Shown here: positions 37,961 to 51,128 of the stretch, one piece after another
Position numbering within the stretch: the stretch's first letter is position 1
How the letters are laid out: the number at the start of each line of letters is the position of its first letter
Assembly (NCBI GenBank): GCA_947034885.2
Contig: OX344752.2
Coordinates: 18,910,001-18,974,000, forward strand
Direction of reading: 5' to 3'
DNA from: Thuidium tamariscinum
Lineage: Eukaryota; Streptophyta; Bryopsida; Hypnales; Thuidiaceae
Length of the DNA: 64,000 bases
Made by a program: the position numbers and the translations under genes
Notes under the pieces: generated by a model
The model's database searches: none
What the model was told of the DNA's origin: nothing
The model's input: only the letters and a program-made list of their open reading frames with translations

Positions 37961-39502
37961 TTACAGGCCTGAGAGACTGAATTATATTAGTTGCGTTGAA
38001 ATGATCAGTCTCGCAAGCTACATGTACTGTACAGTCATTGTTGGATTGGCCATCGTGAACATTTAACTTACTTTTTCTTTCAATCCGGGGAGGCAACTTC
38101 TGTATACTGAATATGGAGGGGGGACCGTTTTAAGAAGAGCCAAAAATGGATTGATTCAAATTTGATAACTTATTATAAAGTTTAAAGAGCCTTCCTTAAA
38201 GTTCATACAATGAAGAGCTAGGAGCTAGGATTGAGATTTCTAATACATTTTAAAGCCTTGCCTAGGAATGCACAATTTTGGATTTTTGATAAATTCCAAT
38301 GCCTTGTCTATGAATGCACAATTCTAGTACATGTAGAACTCATCTTAATGCACAGTGTTAGAATTGTCTATTATTAAGAGGTTTTTTATGCATTTAAAGA
38401 GGTGTAATACTATCCAATAATTAAACAAGACATCAAAGTCTTCACAACATTTGCATCTCAATCCAAAAGAGGTGTAATACTATCCACTACTAGTTTGTCA
38501 TGCATTGTACGAGGCTTATTAGAGGATTAGTGTTATGTTTAAAAATTGTTTTGGAATTGTAAGCCATTATAAAGAAAGGAGCTTCAAACTTGTACTAGGT
38601 GTAAATTGTGAACATTTCATTAACTAAAAAAACATGTTGAACTATAAAGTGAAGATGTTAGTCATGTGTTGATGGATGAAATAAAATAAAGTAGAAATAT
38701 TTAGAGTTTTCATCCTTATTCTCCTAATGATGTGGTGTTACTTTGTTAGACCAAGATTAATAATAAAATTATATATATTTTAGGTGTATAAAACATTATA
38801 AAGTCTATAATAGTACATACACTTAATTTTTTAATTTAAATGCTCTAATTACCATTGTAGTGCTAGTGATTGCTACTTTTGGGTGCGTTGTGTGTAAATG
38901 TGTGTTACAATGCACCCCAATTTTTTTTAAGAAAAATAATAAATCCTTCTTCACCCTCTAAGCTTAAAAAAATTAATTCCCTCTCTTCCTTCTCCTTTTC
39001 TGCCCTACTTGTATTTTTAAGAACCCAATTAACTTGACAATGAATATGGGACAATTCAAAATCTTGTATCCCATATTTTATATCTGTATCTACTTCCATA
39101 TCCATATTCGCATCCATATTCACAATTCAATATTCATATCATATCAAATATCTATATCCGTATTTGGTACTATATTTATACTTTATATTCATATAGTATC
39201 TATATCCGTATTGTAAATTTGTGTTTGGATGACTTAAATTAAATCTCATAAAGATCAATGGCTTGGGATTTTTGAAAGAAGGGGAACTAATGGCAAACCA
39301 AGAGGTCACTACCACTTTTGGATGCATTGTTAATATCCTATGCACACCCAAATAGTTTTCAAATTTTTTAGCTTAATTTTTATTATGGATCCTATTTTTA
39401 CACTCTTTTTATTTTCTAAGACCATTGCTAGAAATATTTGCAAAGGTTGAAGTCATGCCTTTGAAGTTAAACGAGCTTGTGGGAGAGACTTGTGGACTAG
39501 TA
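37961..39502. other. AT-rich spacer; no gene seen
   Basis: Holds a degenerate 'atatcc' simple repeat at 39065-39215 (TATCCATATTC-like), which produces a spurious Ile/His-rich frame. Nothing else supported. Confidence 0.4.
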
Positions 39503-39775
39503 AGGTGGGTACACCTAAAAGCGCCACTTTTTGGTATTGCACTTAGTAACTATTATTAGGCTGATCAAATTTTCATATAGTCTTCTTGGCAAGTGAAAGC
39601 ACGTTCCAATGCACCAAAAAAATGCAGCATTTGGATACGATATGCAAAAGTTATTAAGGTTCAAAGTTTGTTTCCAAAAGTGCTTCAGCCAAATAGGTAC
39701 ATAATGGAATTAAAAAATGTACAGCAACTATAGATGGCACTTTTACGTGAGGTGCAATTTTAGGTGTACCTACCT
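39503..39775 (+). mobile_element. 273-bp MITE (family C), copy 2
   Basis: AGGTGGGTACACCTAAAAGC at the left and TAGGTGTACCTACCT at the right, with TA at both borders (39501-39502 and 39776-39777). More diverged than copies 1 and 3. Confidence 0.85.
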
Positions 39776-42045
39776 TAGAAGTAAGTGACTTGTATTTAAA
39801 GTTTTATGATAAATTTTAAGTTCTTACAAAAAATTTAGAAGTTTGATTCATTCATAGAAAATATGTAATTTCATCTTTGAAAATAATAAATTAATAAAAT
39901 TTCTTGCATATAGAGTTGGAAAATGGGAGCTTGTAGACTAAATATGACTTTTGAAGTTTGTAAGTTCATGTAGCGAGGTTAAACCCTCAATGCCCAAGGC
40001 GATAAAATTTAGTATTTGCAAAACTTTGAAGTTAAATAAAACTCAGCCAAGTTTCTATTATTTAGTCATTAGAGGGGATTTGAGGCCTCCAAAGGGTAGT
40101 TTCAAGATTGTTCCCCGAAATTGTTCCCGTAACTGCTGGCCGCTGTCAGGCCAACATTTATCCAAAAATAAAATTAAAAAAAATAAAATTTGGGGGGGGG
40201 GCCTGAAATATGAAAAAAGCCCCCCAATTTTATTTTTTTCAATTTTTTTTAATGATGTGGCACTCTCTCGACCATGTAGGATTCCTATTTACGCAATAGA
40301 AACTGCGTTCCGACAGTCTGAGAACCTATAGTCTTCCAGTGGCCTCAAAAATTCCCTAATGAATTTCTATTTTTGGAATTTTTTTTTTGAAGTCTAGTTT
40401 TAGCATCAAAACCTGATCTAGATAATGATTGACTATAGTTTTTCTATTCAAGATTTTGTACAAGAGTGTCCATTGCAATCTTGATTTTTTGTAGTGTGAA
40501 GCAATGTTTTTTTTTAAAAATTTTAAGAGATTCTGGATTTGGGCTCCAGGTGAAAAGTAAGTAGTTGAGGTTAGGCCACACTCAAATTTACTTTTGGTGC
40601 AAAATTTGGCTCCAAAGTTAGAAATTAGTGTAAGCTATATGGCTTCAGAACAAAAAAACAAAAAAACATCTTCACCAACTAGAGCTCTTAGATTGGTGCA
40701 AAATAAGGCAACCATGAATGTTTCAAAGAGTGGTGCAAAATGGGATGCTCATGAATTATGAAAACTACGACTCACAAGTTCAAGTACATAAACTATAACT
40801 CATTCATATACTTAGGCTTCAAAGTTCAATACCTTCCTAATTCATGTGCATGAAGTTTTAAATGGTTTCTACAACAAAAATGCAACTTCAAAGATTGCAA
40901 TTGGGAAGAAAAGCCAAGTAAAATTGAGAGCAAGAAAATTGTAGCCTCAAAGGAAGTGATAGAATCTAGTGATAGGATGAAGGTCTCCTTTATATGTGGC
41001 TACAATCTATACCTATATGTGCAACTTTGGTATATTTTAGGCGACTAAAGATGAAAAGTTGTTGAATCAACATTTGGATAGGTGGTGACAGGGTGGAAAA
41101 TCCTAGTAGTCATTATCAAGGTAGTAGCTAATAGGTGTGATTGAAAATTTATATTTGGCTTTTTAAATTTTTTTTCTTCCAAATTTTTCTAAAGGCTTGG
41201 TGTGGAAGATAATTCTTGGGTGCTTTTAGTCTTTTTATGACCTAGAAAAAAAACCCTAATGTGGAGGGTTCTTGGAAATGAGCCTCAAAAATACTAAATC
41301 TTGGAAAAAAAATCACATTAGATATTCATTTAAAAAAATTATAGATTAGATTTTGAGAAGCTATAAATTGATTGAGGCTATGCATATTAGGCCCTTTAAC
41401 CTTATATTTTTTAGGTGACCAACTTTTTAAATTTGACATGTGAAAAGAGGATCAAAAGACTTCAAGTTATTTTTGTAGTTTTAACACCCTCATGATCAAA
41501 CATTATAATCTTTCAATCCATAGGTGATGTTGTTGTATTTTATTTTCCTAAGTGATCTCTAACATGTCTAGTTTAAATTTGTACAGTTACATTTCAAAAA
41601 TAATTAATAAAGTTTATCAAAATGTTGGCTTTTTTTTGGTTCAATTTAGAGTAAATTCCTAGAAACTCATAATAGCCCTTTAGGGGTTAAGCCCTTGCGC
41701 CATCGAAGTTGCACGTTTGTCCTCCTCGTGCGCAACTTTCATTGCCGTCCTTGGTTCAGACTCCCCTTGAAATCAGAATTTTTCCTTTTCCGCGCTTCAT
41801 GTGCTGCAATTTTGGGAAAGTTCTGTCGGGAACCAGAATCGAGAGCTCGAAATCGGAAGTTTAGCAGAGCGTTCGGGGGTCGTATGCAGTGTTTTCTGGA
41901 ATCGTCGCGTGCCCTTAGTTAGGGCTCGTTTTGGTATTTGCAGAGTTATAGGATGGTCGATTTGAGCTCGGAATTAGCACTCGAAATAGTATTTGGAACT
42001 GCTGTTGTTTGTAATAATTAGCGACCAATTAGCTAGGGCTTTTGA
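39776..42045. other. Spacer and ALG2 promoter region
   Basis: AT-rich to about 41690, where GC rises abruptly at the ALG2 5' UTR and promoter. A family B-like terminus (CCCTTTAGGGG then TTAA) lies at 41672-41686 without a convincing left partner. No gene in 40370-41690. Confidence 0.4.
40066..40362. mobile_element. MITE-like repeat (family F), copy 2
   Basis: TCATTAGAGGGGATTTGAGG and the reverse complement of TTCATTAGGGAATTTTTGAGG bound it. The interior shares TGATGTGGC...GTCTTC with 13621-13895. The core (40150-40250) is a hairpin joining a run of ten G with a run of C, flanked by A/T-rich complementary stretches. Confidence 0.5.
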
Positions 42046-45000
42046 ATGGCGGATCGCAAGCTGCGTATTGCGTTGTGCCACCCCGACCTTGGCATTGGTA
42101 AGCTGCGATCGAATCCTGCGGCGTCTTCTTGTTTTCGCATTATCGTCTTCTTGTTTTGTTGCGGCTTCGTACGAATTCCTGGATTTGTAATAATGATGTA
42201 GTGTCTTAGGTTTCATTGTGAAGTTTCGGACACTCCACGGTGATTGTTCCTTGCGCGTGTCTTCTTGAGTTGTTTAATCCTGTCGATGTGAATTAATAAT
42301 CAAAGCAAAAATGTTCGCTAACGGTAGTCTGTCCGCATTGCATTGCTCAGGTGGTGCAGAAAGGCTGGCCGTGGACGCTGCTGTGGAATTGACAGCACTA
42401 GGACATCATGTGCACATTTTCACGGCGCATCATGACAAGAAGCGATGCTTCGAGGAGACGATCGATGGTGCTTTTCCTCTTTTGTTATCTTGATGATGCT
42501 AAGACTATTTGAAATTGAGTCTTGCAAGTACTTCTGAGAGTGCCGGCTAGAGAAATGGCGTGAGAAACGGGTTAATCTTAGTTGTTACCTTGTCTGCAGG
42601 GAGCTTCCCTGTAACAGTTTACGGTGACTTTCTACCTCGACATGTTTTTAATCGATTACATGCTGTCTGCGCGTATGTTCGTTGCGTTTACGTGGCAATT
42701 TGCATGGTTCTCTTGTGGCCGAAGTTTGATGTTGTTTTCGCGGATCAAGTTTCAGCCGTCATACCCGTTCTTAAATTGAAGAGAGGATGCAAGGTAATTT
42801 CTCTAGAAATGCCTCATATTTGAATTCTAGTGCAGCGCTCTATTAATGTCTCTGCACATGCACTTGCCTGAATTGTTGCGTCACAGGACATTTATACATT
42901 AGATGGTGGAGCACAATGCACTCGTCCTCAGTTTGTTGCTCCATGACATTTTTGCCCTTAATGCCTCACCTACAGTGATGAGATTTTCTAGCATCGCATT
43001 GAAAGTTTCTTAGTTTCAGCAAGTTTCCTGTTCATTGTGTCGGATTGTATTCATTTTTAAGTTCGTTTATGCCATATCTGTCCAATCTTATGATTTTCAT
43101 ATCACACATTAATGCTACATTGAATGCTCTGCAATTATATAGCAATACCACAGTAAAACTCGGCAATCGTGGTATTGACTTCCTTAAATATGTGCTTAGC
43201 ATTTTCTAAAAGATTTGAGTCTGTGTTTTGGTCTTCGGTAGGTCTTGTTCTACTGCCATTTTCCAGACATGCTACTTGCTCAGCGCACAACTCGGCTTCG
43301 CAGACTTTATCGAGCACCTCTGAATTGGATTGAGGAAACCACCACTGGTTTGTGACCTTCCAAAATTTTCAGTGCCTCTCAAGTTCTCTGACTCTGGGAG
43401 TTTCATAATGGGCTTATTGCAGATATCCATTGTTTTAGTTTACTGTTCTTACATTCTTCATTGCATAACCTTATATGTTGGAGCCACCGAATTGGTTATA
43501 TTTATTTCATCTTTTATTGGTTATTGGTTCGACTGGTCATTGAATTTGATAAAACCACCCTTGCTGATCTTAGAGTCTCTTGTTAGCGACCAGATTAGGT
43601 TATGGCTGTGGCCATGACAGAGGCGGAATCTTTCATCTTGGCGGGTGGTTGTCTTACATTGCTGGTAGAGGGTGCTCATGGGCCTTTGACCCCAATGCAG
43701 GTATGGCGGACTGCGTTTTGGTGAACAGTGAATTCACAGCATCCACATTTGGCTCCACGTTTACTCGACTTGAGGCGAGAGGCCTGCATCCAGCAGTACT
43801 TTATCCTGCTGTTGATGTCCATCAATTTGATACTTACCTAAACAATCCTCCTGATGTCAAGTTCATGCCTGGACATTCAGCTGATGGGTTAGTACGACTC
43901 CGTATGGTGTGTAATGAGTTCGAAATTAGATCGTCGTTATATGCTGGTTTGCTTGGGTCTTCTCGATTCTTGCTTTATTTTTGTACTGGCCTGTCTTTGT
44001 TTGCTTGAAAACAAGAAATATTTACCGTCACATGTATGTATCTTGAACTTTGCAGGGCGTATGGGAATTTAAACCTATTTGCGCCGCGGTTAATTGGATG
44101 AAATATTGGGATAGTAGTATTAATAAACTCGTATGATTAATTAAATTAAGACCATTTGCGGTCTTCTGTTTTTTTAGAACTGGGATTAAACTTGTGTCTC
44201 GCGTTCCTCGGTGTACCTACAGGCACACCTTTCTGTCTATTAACAGGTTTGAGAAGAAGAAGAACATAGCTCTCGCCATATCCGCATTTGCGACCCTTGT
44301 GAGGCAACAAGAGAACACGCAGCTAACCAGTGTGCCGCGACAACTTGTTCGCTTAGTTGTTGCAGGTGGGCTGCCTGCTTCATTTATTAAAAAAAACAAA
44401 AAACTGTCGTGGATTTTCATTCGTGGAACTCTCAAAGATCCTTTCATGAACAAATTTACCCGAAAGAGATTGTACCATTGTGGTATTGTCCTGCTATGAT
44501 GTTTATTATTATAACTCTAGGAGTCGTCAGGTGGCTATGATAAGCGACTGGCAGAGAATCGGGAATATTTACAAGAGCTTAAAACCTTGGCTACTGACGA
44601 GGGAGTGGTGGAGCAAGTGATCTTCGTACCATCTTGTTCAACTCTACAGAGAAACGCTTTGCTGGCGGCATGCATCTGCGTTCTTTACACTCCAATGGTA
44701 TCCATTATCTAACCCTTGCCACCAAGTATTTCCTCTGAGTTGCTAGGCTTGTTTGTCCACCGAGGTAAATCATAGAGAATTTTTATTCGTTACGCTTGCT
44801 GGTAAAATTGAAATTACTCGAGAATATTTAATTGCCAACAAATCCCAGAACCAGAGCAGTGTGTATTGCTTTGTGTTTTTGTGCTGCTGCTAAAGGCATT
44901 CGCATTTTTGGCGCAGAATGAGCACTTCGGCATTGTTCCCCTTGAAGCAATGGCTGCTCAAAGGCCAGTTGTGGCTTGTAATAGTGGGGGGCCGAAGGAA

Positions 45001-45207
45001 AGCATACAGCATGCTAAAACAGGTTACTTATGCGAATCTACCCCAGAGAGCTTTGCTTCTGCGATGGCTCTGATCCTTCAAGATTCCTCCAGGGCAGAAG
45101 TCATGGGCAAAAATGCGAGAAAGCATGTGGAGGAATACTTTTCAAGGCAAGTGTTTGGTGAACGACTGAATTCTATAATTTACAACCTTTTGAAGGTCAG
45201 TTCTTAG
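42046..45207 (+). CDS. ALG2: ALG2 alpha-1,3/1,6-mannosyltransferase
   Basis: Adds the second and third mannose (from GDP-Man) to the dolichol-linked N-glycan precursor on the cytosolic face of the ER. Eight exons: 42046-42097, 42351-42467, 42600-42793, 43242-43347, 43701-43887, 44223-44365, 44531-44697 and 44917-45207. All introns are GT-AG with consistent phases. The product is 418 aa, the usual size. It starts [22 protein letters not shown] (split by intron 1), with the N-terminal GGAER motif of GT4 enzymes. It then shows [39 protein letters not shown] and, in the last exon, [11 protein letters not shown] (E-x7-E, Glu324 and Glu332), the nucleotide-sugar site. Single-copy housekeeping gene that appears fully intact. 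Confidence 0.96.
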
Positions 45208-46669
45208 CCCTAGGAGTGGCAATCTACGTAGTTTGAAAGCCTTAAAACAGTTGATGTAGGAACAATCAGAGTTGGAGAAAATTTCCAAAGACTTTGCTCC
45301 AGCTGGTTATTAGGTTAGAAAGACAGCTAAATGTATGGTTGCCATTGATTGTAGCGCTCACATCCTGTTTTAGGATCGTCAGTCAATATATCAAACGTCT
45401 GGGTTTGGACTTGCAATCGACGTAATCAACATTGAACCCTGTAAGACACGAATGAGCTCACAGGCGCTGTTGCTGTATCTTTAGACTAATCAATTGTTAA
45501 CTTTGCTCAATTCTTGGAAACTGGATTTCTTTTATGTATTGTATGCCAGTCCCCGTTATCTGCTGTAACTGTACCGTGTCCTCTACCTTGTTTAAGGTGT
45601 CAATTGATGCTGCTACCGTTTAATAATCTGACAATTGACAAACGCAGATAATTATGTTCACCTCGATTACTCAACATTGATGTGTGACTGCAGCCTTGTA
45701 GTAGCTGATGAATTTGTCATCATAAATGTTTCTCGTTACATGATTGTGTGGTAATTCAAGAAGCAGCTTACACCAAGTTGTACTTGACATTTTCCGTTAC
45801 CTGACTGTATCTTTTAACGAATTCGTTGTCATATTACATTAACAGTCGAGGATGAGGTAGTGAGCTGCAATACAGAGGATTCAAATACGCTTACGAAGTA
45901 ATTTGCAATTACAAGGTAAATATTGAAATTTATTTCAGGCGGTACTTTACATGACCAAGTGCTGCCAGATGTAATGCCACGACACTCGATCACCTAGCAC
46001 GGTAGTGGTTATTCGTTCCCTTTCTAAGAGCACCCAAGTGACTCACTCGTTTGTGTCCTTTGACCATCTTTGATGTCGCTTGTGGTGATGAAGGGGTGCA
46101 GTCAGGTTCCGCCCTCACCCTTCTCAGACCTGCTCTCCTTTTTTTCTTCTCTTTGAGACTTGCAACTGTGGATTGGCAATTTTGCACTTCGATGGTCGGT
46201 GATTTTGTTGATTTCACTTACGATCTGAAGAACGTGTTGGTAGTGGAGTCTCTTCCCTTGCCGCTCTCTGATGCATATTGGTTGCGCGAGAGAGGATGTT
46301 TTTTTCAGCGCACAGCATGCATCACTCGTCAAATATGAATGGAGCTACTTGATGCTAAGAGAGGTGAGTCATTAACGAAGTGTCAGTGCAATTGAGTGCC
46401 TATGAAGATCCCTCAATGACTAAATTGTGTTTTGTAGCTGACCATTCATCATTGTTACAGAAAGGTAGTCAAGGGGAGTTGACCTCCGTCATCCAACGAC
46501 CATGAATTTTGAGAAATGCCGACCATTCAGGATTTGATATGCAAGGCCTTATGACCCGCGATTTCAGTAATAGTGATAATCGGTCGATAGTAGATGGTTT
46601 CCTCATGCTGCTCTGGCCCTGCAGATATAAGATGTGGACCTGAGTTAGGAAGCTAGTCTGCGTTCAAAA
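45208..46669. other. ALG2 3' UTR and intergenic region before the hydrolase
   Basis: Moderate GC, with no supported gene. Frames near 46051-46338 on both strands are short and unmatched. It should contain the promoter of the gene at 46670. Confidence 0.45.
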
Positions 46670-49007
46670 ATGGCATCAACTTCAGTGCGAAAGCTACGTC
46701 TCTTGTGTCTGCACGGTTTCCGAACTAGCGGAAAGATCATGAAGAAGCAAATGGAGAAAGCCAAGTGGATTGAAGCAATTGGCGATCTTGTTGAGTTCGT
46801 AAGTCATCTTCCATTATTCTGTCATGAGTTATTTCTGCCAGTGTCCACTGGCTTGCATTCTTTGAAAATTGTTTGTAGAATTAAACTTTGTTTACTCCAA
46901 TGAAGCGTGGATTTCTATCTCGAGGTATGCGGGTGCATTTTATCAATTGCCATGATTTCGTCCTTAATTTTTGTCCATCGAAGCCTCAACGACCCTCAAT
47001 AGAAAACACACAGCAGATCTCACTATCTACATTTATATAAAAACTTATCGCCTTGTAATTTTTGTAACAAATGGAGGGTGATGATGGTGACAGATCTTTA
47101 TTGACGCAGTTTGGTTCGCTACAGGGCCGTCAAATGTGGGGAAAATGTTTGATCCTCCATACTTTGAGTGGTACCAAGCTAATAAGGTGCTTTGAAGTTG
47201 CTACTCAGTTCCCCTCATGCAACGTGAAATTTCCCGTCCCGTACAGATTTGAATATGGCTTGTGCCGCAAATCCTGAAATCGATCTGTGATCTTGTGTTT
47301 GATCCTTTTCTACTATATTTAGTAGCCGGATAGTTCATCGTGAGGCTTTCTGGTGGAGATTAGGTTTCATCTGTCGACAGATATTCCCATGCTCATATGA
47401 GGGTTTTAACCGTTCTACATCGCTTGAATCCCTCTGATTGGTGTTTAGAACAGCTGTCTGCCTTGTATGGAGCTACTTGAAGAAAGTTAACTTGAACTCA
47501 GATATGCCAAACCCAAGTATATTGAGGGTGGTTTCCCATTGATGTTTCTAACCTGTGTAGGGACTGAACTCCTCACTTAACAGATTCTCTGCAGGACTTT
47601 TCAGAAGTGCAAGGAGTGAATGAAACAGTGGATCACATAGAGAAGGCTATTGAAGACAACGATCCTATTGACGGATTTGTGGCATTCTCTCAGGTATTGG
47701 AATCAATATGTACACCATAAGTGCACCCAGAAGTTTGCTTCGTTAGATCATTTTAATTGACCCCTTTGTTTTCCAAGATTTTTTTGAAATGGCCATACCT
47801 GAGGAGTCCTTTCCTGTTAAGGTTGAACATCCAGAGGCAGGCGGGGCAGAATCCGTTTGTGCAGATGTTCCTGCTTTCAAACGCAGGAACACCTTTCACT
47901 CTTGGACTCATTACCTAATATCTTTATATTGGAGTGCAGGGAGCAATTTTAGGTTGCGCACTGATCGGGCTTCAAGAAAAGGTACTATGCTTCAATGTAG
48001 TTGCAATGATTATTAATGCAATGTCCTTCACTTTATTCAAATGCATTTTTATCCCAGTTTTGTATTAATTCATATTTCACTATCCTACTTTTCTGTTGTT
48101 TAGATATTTAACTGAGGTTCCTATGCTCATAATAGATGTAATAGGACTAGGCTCCATTTCATTTATGGTGTTTCTCAGCGGTAGTAGTGGTCATGGCAAT
48201 GGATGCATTTTCTTGCCCGGATTATGTGGTTGTTATGCATAGGTACTTGTTTGATTTGAAGTCGGTGTTGAACAGGACTTGCGTTTATTTGACACACCAA
48301 GCATACGCATGGTTGTGGTGTTGGGCGGAGCATGCAGCCAAATCCTGAGATTGAAACCAGCGTATTACGACCTCATAACATGCCCCTCTTTACACATCAT
48401 AGGTAATGTCCAGTCGTTCAAAGTACAGTTCCACATGCGCCTTGAGATGTCGAATCTGTTGTTAATCAATGTATACGAGCTGTTGACCAACTCTTTTAAG
48501 AAGGAAACAATTGTTTGCCGAAAAACCTTGCGATTTAGCAAGAGAGTTTAACAATCATTAAACTTAGGTCATGTCCAGGTTTGTAATCGAATTCTACATT
48601 GTGACAACTGGATAGACCTGACTGTTAATCGAATGCTGCAGTGTAGGTGGTCAGATTTGAGTTGTGCATGAGTTTTAGAAATTTAATGATTTTTCTCATC
48701 GTTCACATCTGGAGTTGTCTCTGTCTTCCAACAGGCGAAGCAGATAAAACTAAAAAGAAGGCTGAAACACTGGCAAGGCACTTCAAGGAACCAATTCTCA
48801 TCAGGCATGTTGGGGGTCGGATTGTTCCAGTTCTAGGTACGAATTACGCCTACTGAAAGACTTGTGTCATCGATTCTGTAGCATGATTTCTCCTGCCATC
48901 TTTCACAAAACTTAGATGATATTCGACCCCTGGAACCACTTGAAGAATACTTAGAGTTTCTGAATCGTCACTTTGGAAATATAAATCGATCAGTCATCAA
49001 GAGCTGA
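46670..49007 (+). CDS. FSH1/OVCA2-family serine hydrolase, catalytic His replaced
   Basis: Alpha/beta-hydrolase of the FSH family (yeast FSH1, human OVCA2). The natural ester substrate in plants is not known to me. Exons: 46670-46798, 47094-47186, 47595-47693, 47940-47981, 48276-48402, 48735-48836 and 48916-49007; 227 aa, all GT-AG and in phase. Family features: LRLLCLHGFRTSG at the N-terminus, FDPPYFEWYQANK, a nucleophile elbow AFSQGA with Ser106, and the acid Asp167 in IIGEAD. The last motif reads HVGGRIVP, whereas the family usually has GGHxxP with His as the third triad member; here it is Arg192. Either the adjacent His188 substitutes or the protein is a pseudo-hydrolase. The frame is intact, so the change is not part of general decay. 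Confidence 0.9.
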
Positions 49008-50445
49008 AATAACCCTAGTTTTCTTCCAGTCAGCCTAGTGTTTTCCTGAATGGCATTTCACAATTTTAGGCTAACTAGAAGCGATGGAGCGTAGGATTAA
49101 ATTGATTCCATTACAGGACTGATCTTCCGGGGCTGAAATGCAGATTCGGTTGCAGTGCAGACTTTGAGAAGCTTTTTGACTACCCAGTTGAACAAACGCG
49201 GTGTGAGACAATAAACTAGCCTTGTTATCCACGGTTTACCAGTCAAATGTTATAAGTATTCCAAAATACAGTATTGACAACTTAATCATTCAGTATATAG
49301 ATTTAGCCAACCTTAGTGGACCACCATTCGTCCATATCCTGAATAGTGCAAGGTCAATCAAGTGAAAATGTCATGTAAATTCGGATATCATCACATCTCA
49401 GATTATATTTGTACCTTGCGCTCAACGTTTAGTTCAAGAAGAATCAAGGTATCTAAGTTGCTCCAGCGTTTTACTCTAGCATAGATCCCCCCAGGCCCCC
49501 ACCCATCTTCAGGTCAAGAAAGAAAATGTTTGAACAATGGCCCGTGTGGTTGCTCTCAACCACTGCGCACAGTCCAGCGATAGTGAACTGGGTGGATGGT
49601 CAATAGTACTCGTGAATGTTATTCAGCGCAGGTAACTGAAACTCGCAATCAGCCCGAACTCGAAATCTACTCATCAATTTCCAACAGCATTGAAGTGGAG
49701 CGAGGACCACCGAATGTGGGTGACGATTTCAGTGAGATTTTGCAAAGACTCCGGCATGGTCAATGATTAAAGGTGTGAACGCAACTTGGATCTGTTTACA
49801 TTCGTAACTGATATCCACTTGATCAATCGTTGCTCCAAACCTTTTAGACGCCACCATTGACTTCACCAAATCTTGCACTTGAATTGGAAAAAGTAGTGTC
49901 ATTTTGCATCATCAGGTCAGGAGCGGTGGACGATTCGAAAATAAAATCGTTATGGACCTGATGCAGTATGCTTCACTGATATGGCACCAACAGTAACTCA
50001 TCTACTCATTCTAGTGACTTGGTTGACCTTCAGTTTGAACGTGGTTTGGACTAAATGTTTGGCAACATGTCTATGTGGTCCCCAGTGGTCTAAAACCTCT
50101 TATACTTTCAAATAAATCCATGTATAGTGAAAAAATCAGTTTGAAATTGCATCTCAGAAAAGAAGTGGAGACTCCATCCATGCCACTTCACTTGAATATT
50201 CCCAATGTCGTGAATACTGTAGAAAAAAAAAACTACCTTGCAAATAACAGTAGCATCACCATTCAAGGTTTACCCATCTGGTTTGCAGACAATCTTCACT
50301 AGCAGCTCGTTTGGTGCAATGCTAGTTTCACGGCGTAAAGGATGTAATAGGTAAGGATGAGAGCTAAAGAGGAGGTAATTGCAGCAACCATAATGCTTGT
50401 CATGTTTGTCACATTAGCGAAATCCCACAAAACTGGCGCCAGTGG
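49008..50445. other. Intergenic; no gene seen
   Basis: Moderate-GC sequence with the 3' UTR of the hydrolase at its start. No frame resembles a known protein. Confidence 0.4.
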
Positions 50446-50447
50446 TA

Positions 50448-51128
50448 AGGTAGGGTGCTCTAAAACCAACCTAGCTCTAAAAGCAACTTACCTATAACAC
50501 AGAGGTACATTTTGTTTTCTTCAATGTACAAATAGTGTACATTTTAGCAGGGGGTGCTTTTAGAAACCACTACATTCCAACTTCAAACATTTGTGACTAA
50601 TTCCACAAAGGTTGAGAAAATATGAAATGACTTGGGTTGAATGCCAATTCCATTTCTCTTCCCACAAATTTACTGAGAATTGTTTCAAGGAGTTTAGCTT
50701 CTTCCAAATTGCAACCAGCTCTTAAAAGGTTGCTTTATAAGTACACTACTTTAGAGGCTTATGACAAAGAATTAGTGCAGTTTTGAGTCACCCAAATGAA
50801 ACTAAAGGGAGAGGTCCACCAAGGGCTTGTCTAAGAGCTGAAACTAAATTTTAGGGAGGTGAAATTTCTTCAATTATTTTTCAATAAATTTTCCTTGAAA
50901 GACAAGTGGAATTGGCATCTAACCTAAGTTGTTTCATATTTTTTGGAGCTCCCCAGAATTAGTTGTAAAATTTTGAAGTCAACATGACATAGGGCTCTAA
51001 AACCGCCCACTCCCTCAAATGTACACTATTTGTACATTCCTGTAAAGATGAAAAAACAGCATGTAAGAAAAAAATGTACATTTGAGTGGGCGGTTTTAAA
51101 GCCTGAGCGGTTTTAAAGCCTCCTGCCT
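50448..51128. mobile_element. MITE (family G), copy 2, 681 bp
   Basis: AGGTAGGGTGCTCTAAAACC at the left and GGCTTTAAAACC...AGCCTCCTGCCT at the right, with TA at both borders (50446-50447 and 51129-51130). Palindromic subterminal segments contain 'tgtacatttgagtgggcgg'. The interior (50860-50970) matches 25330-25440. Confidence 0.7.

Noticed and set aside
39034-39216. Ile/His-rich 60-aa protein
   Set aside because: Translation of a degenerate 'atatcc' simple repeat.
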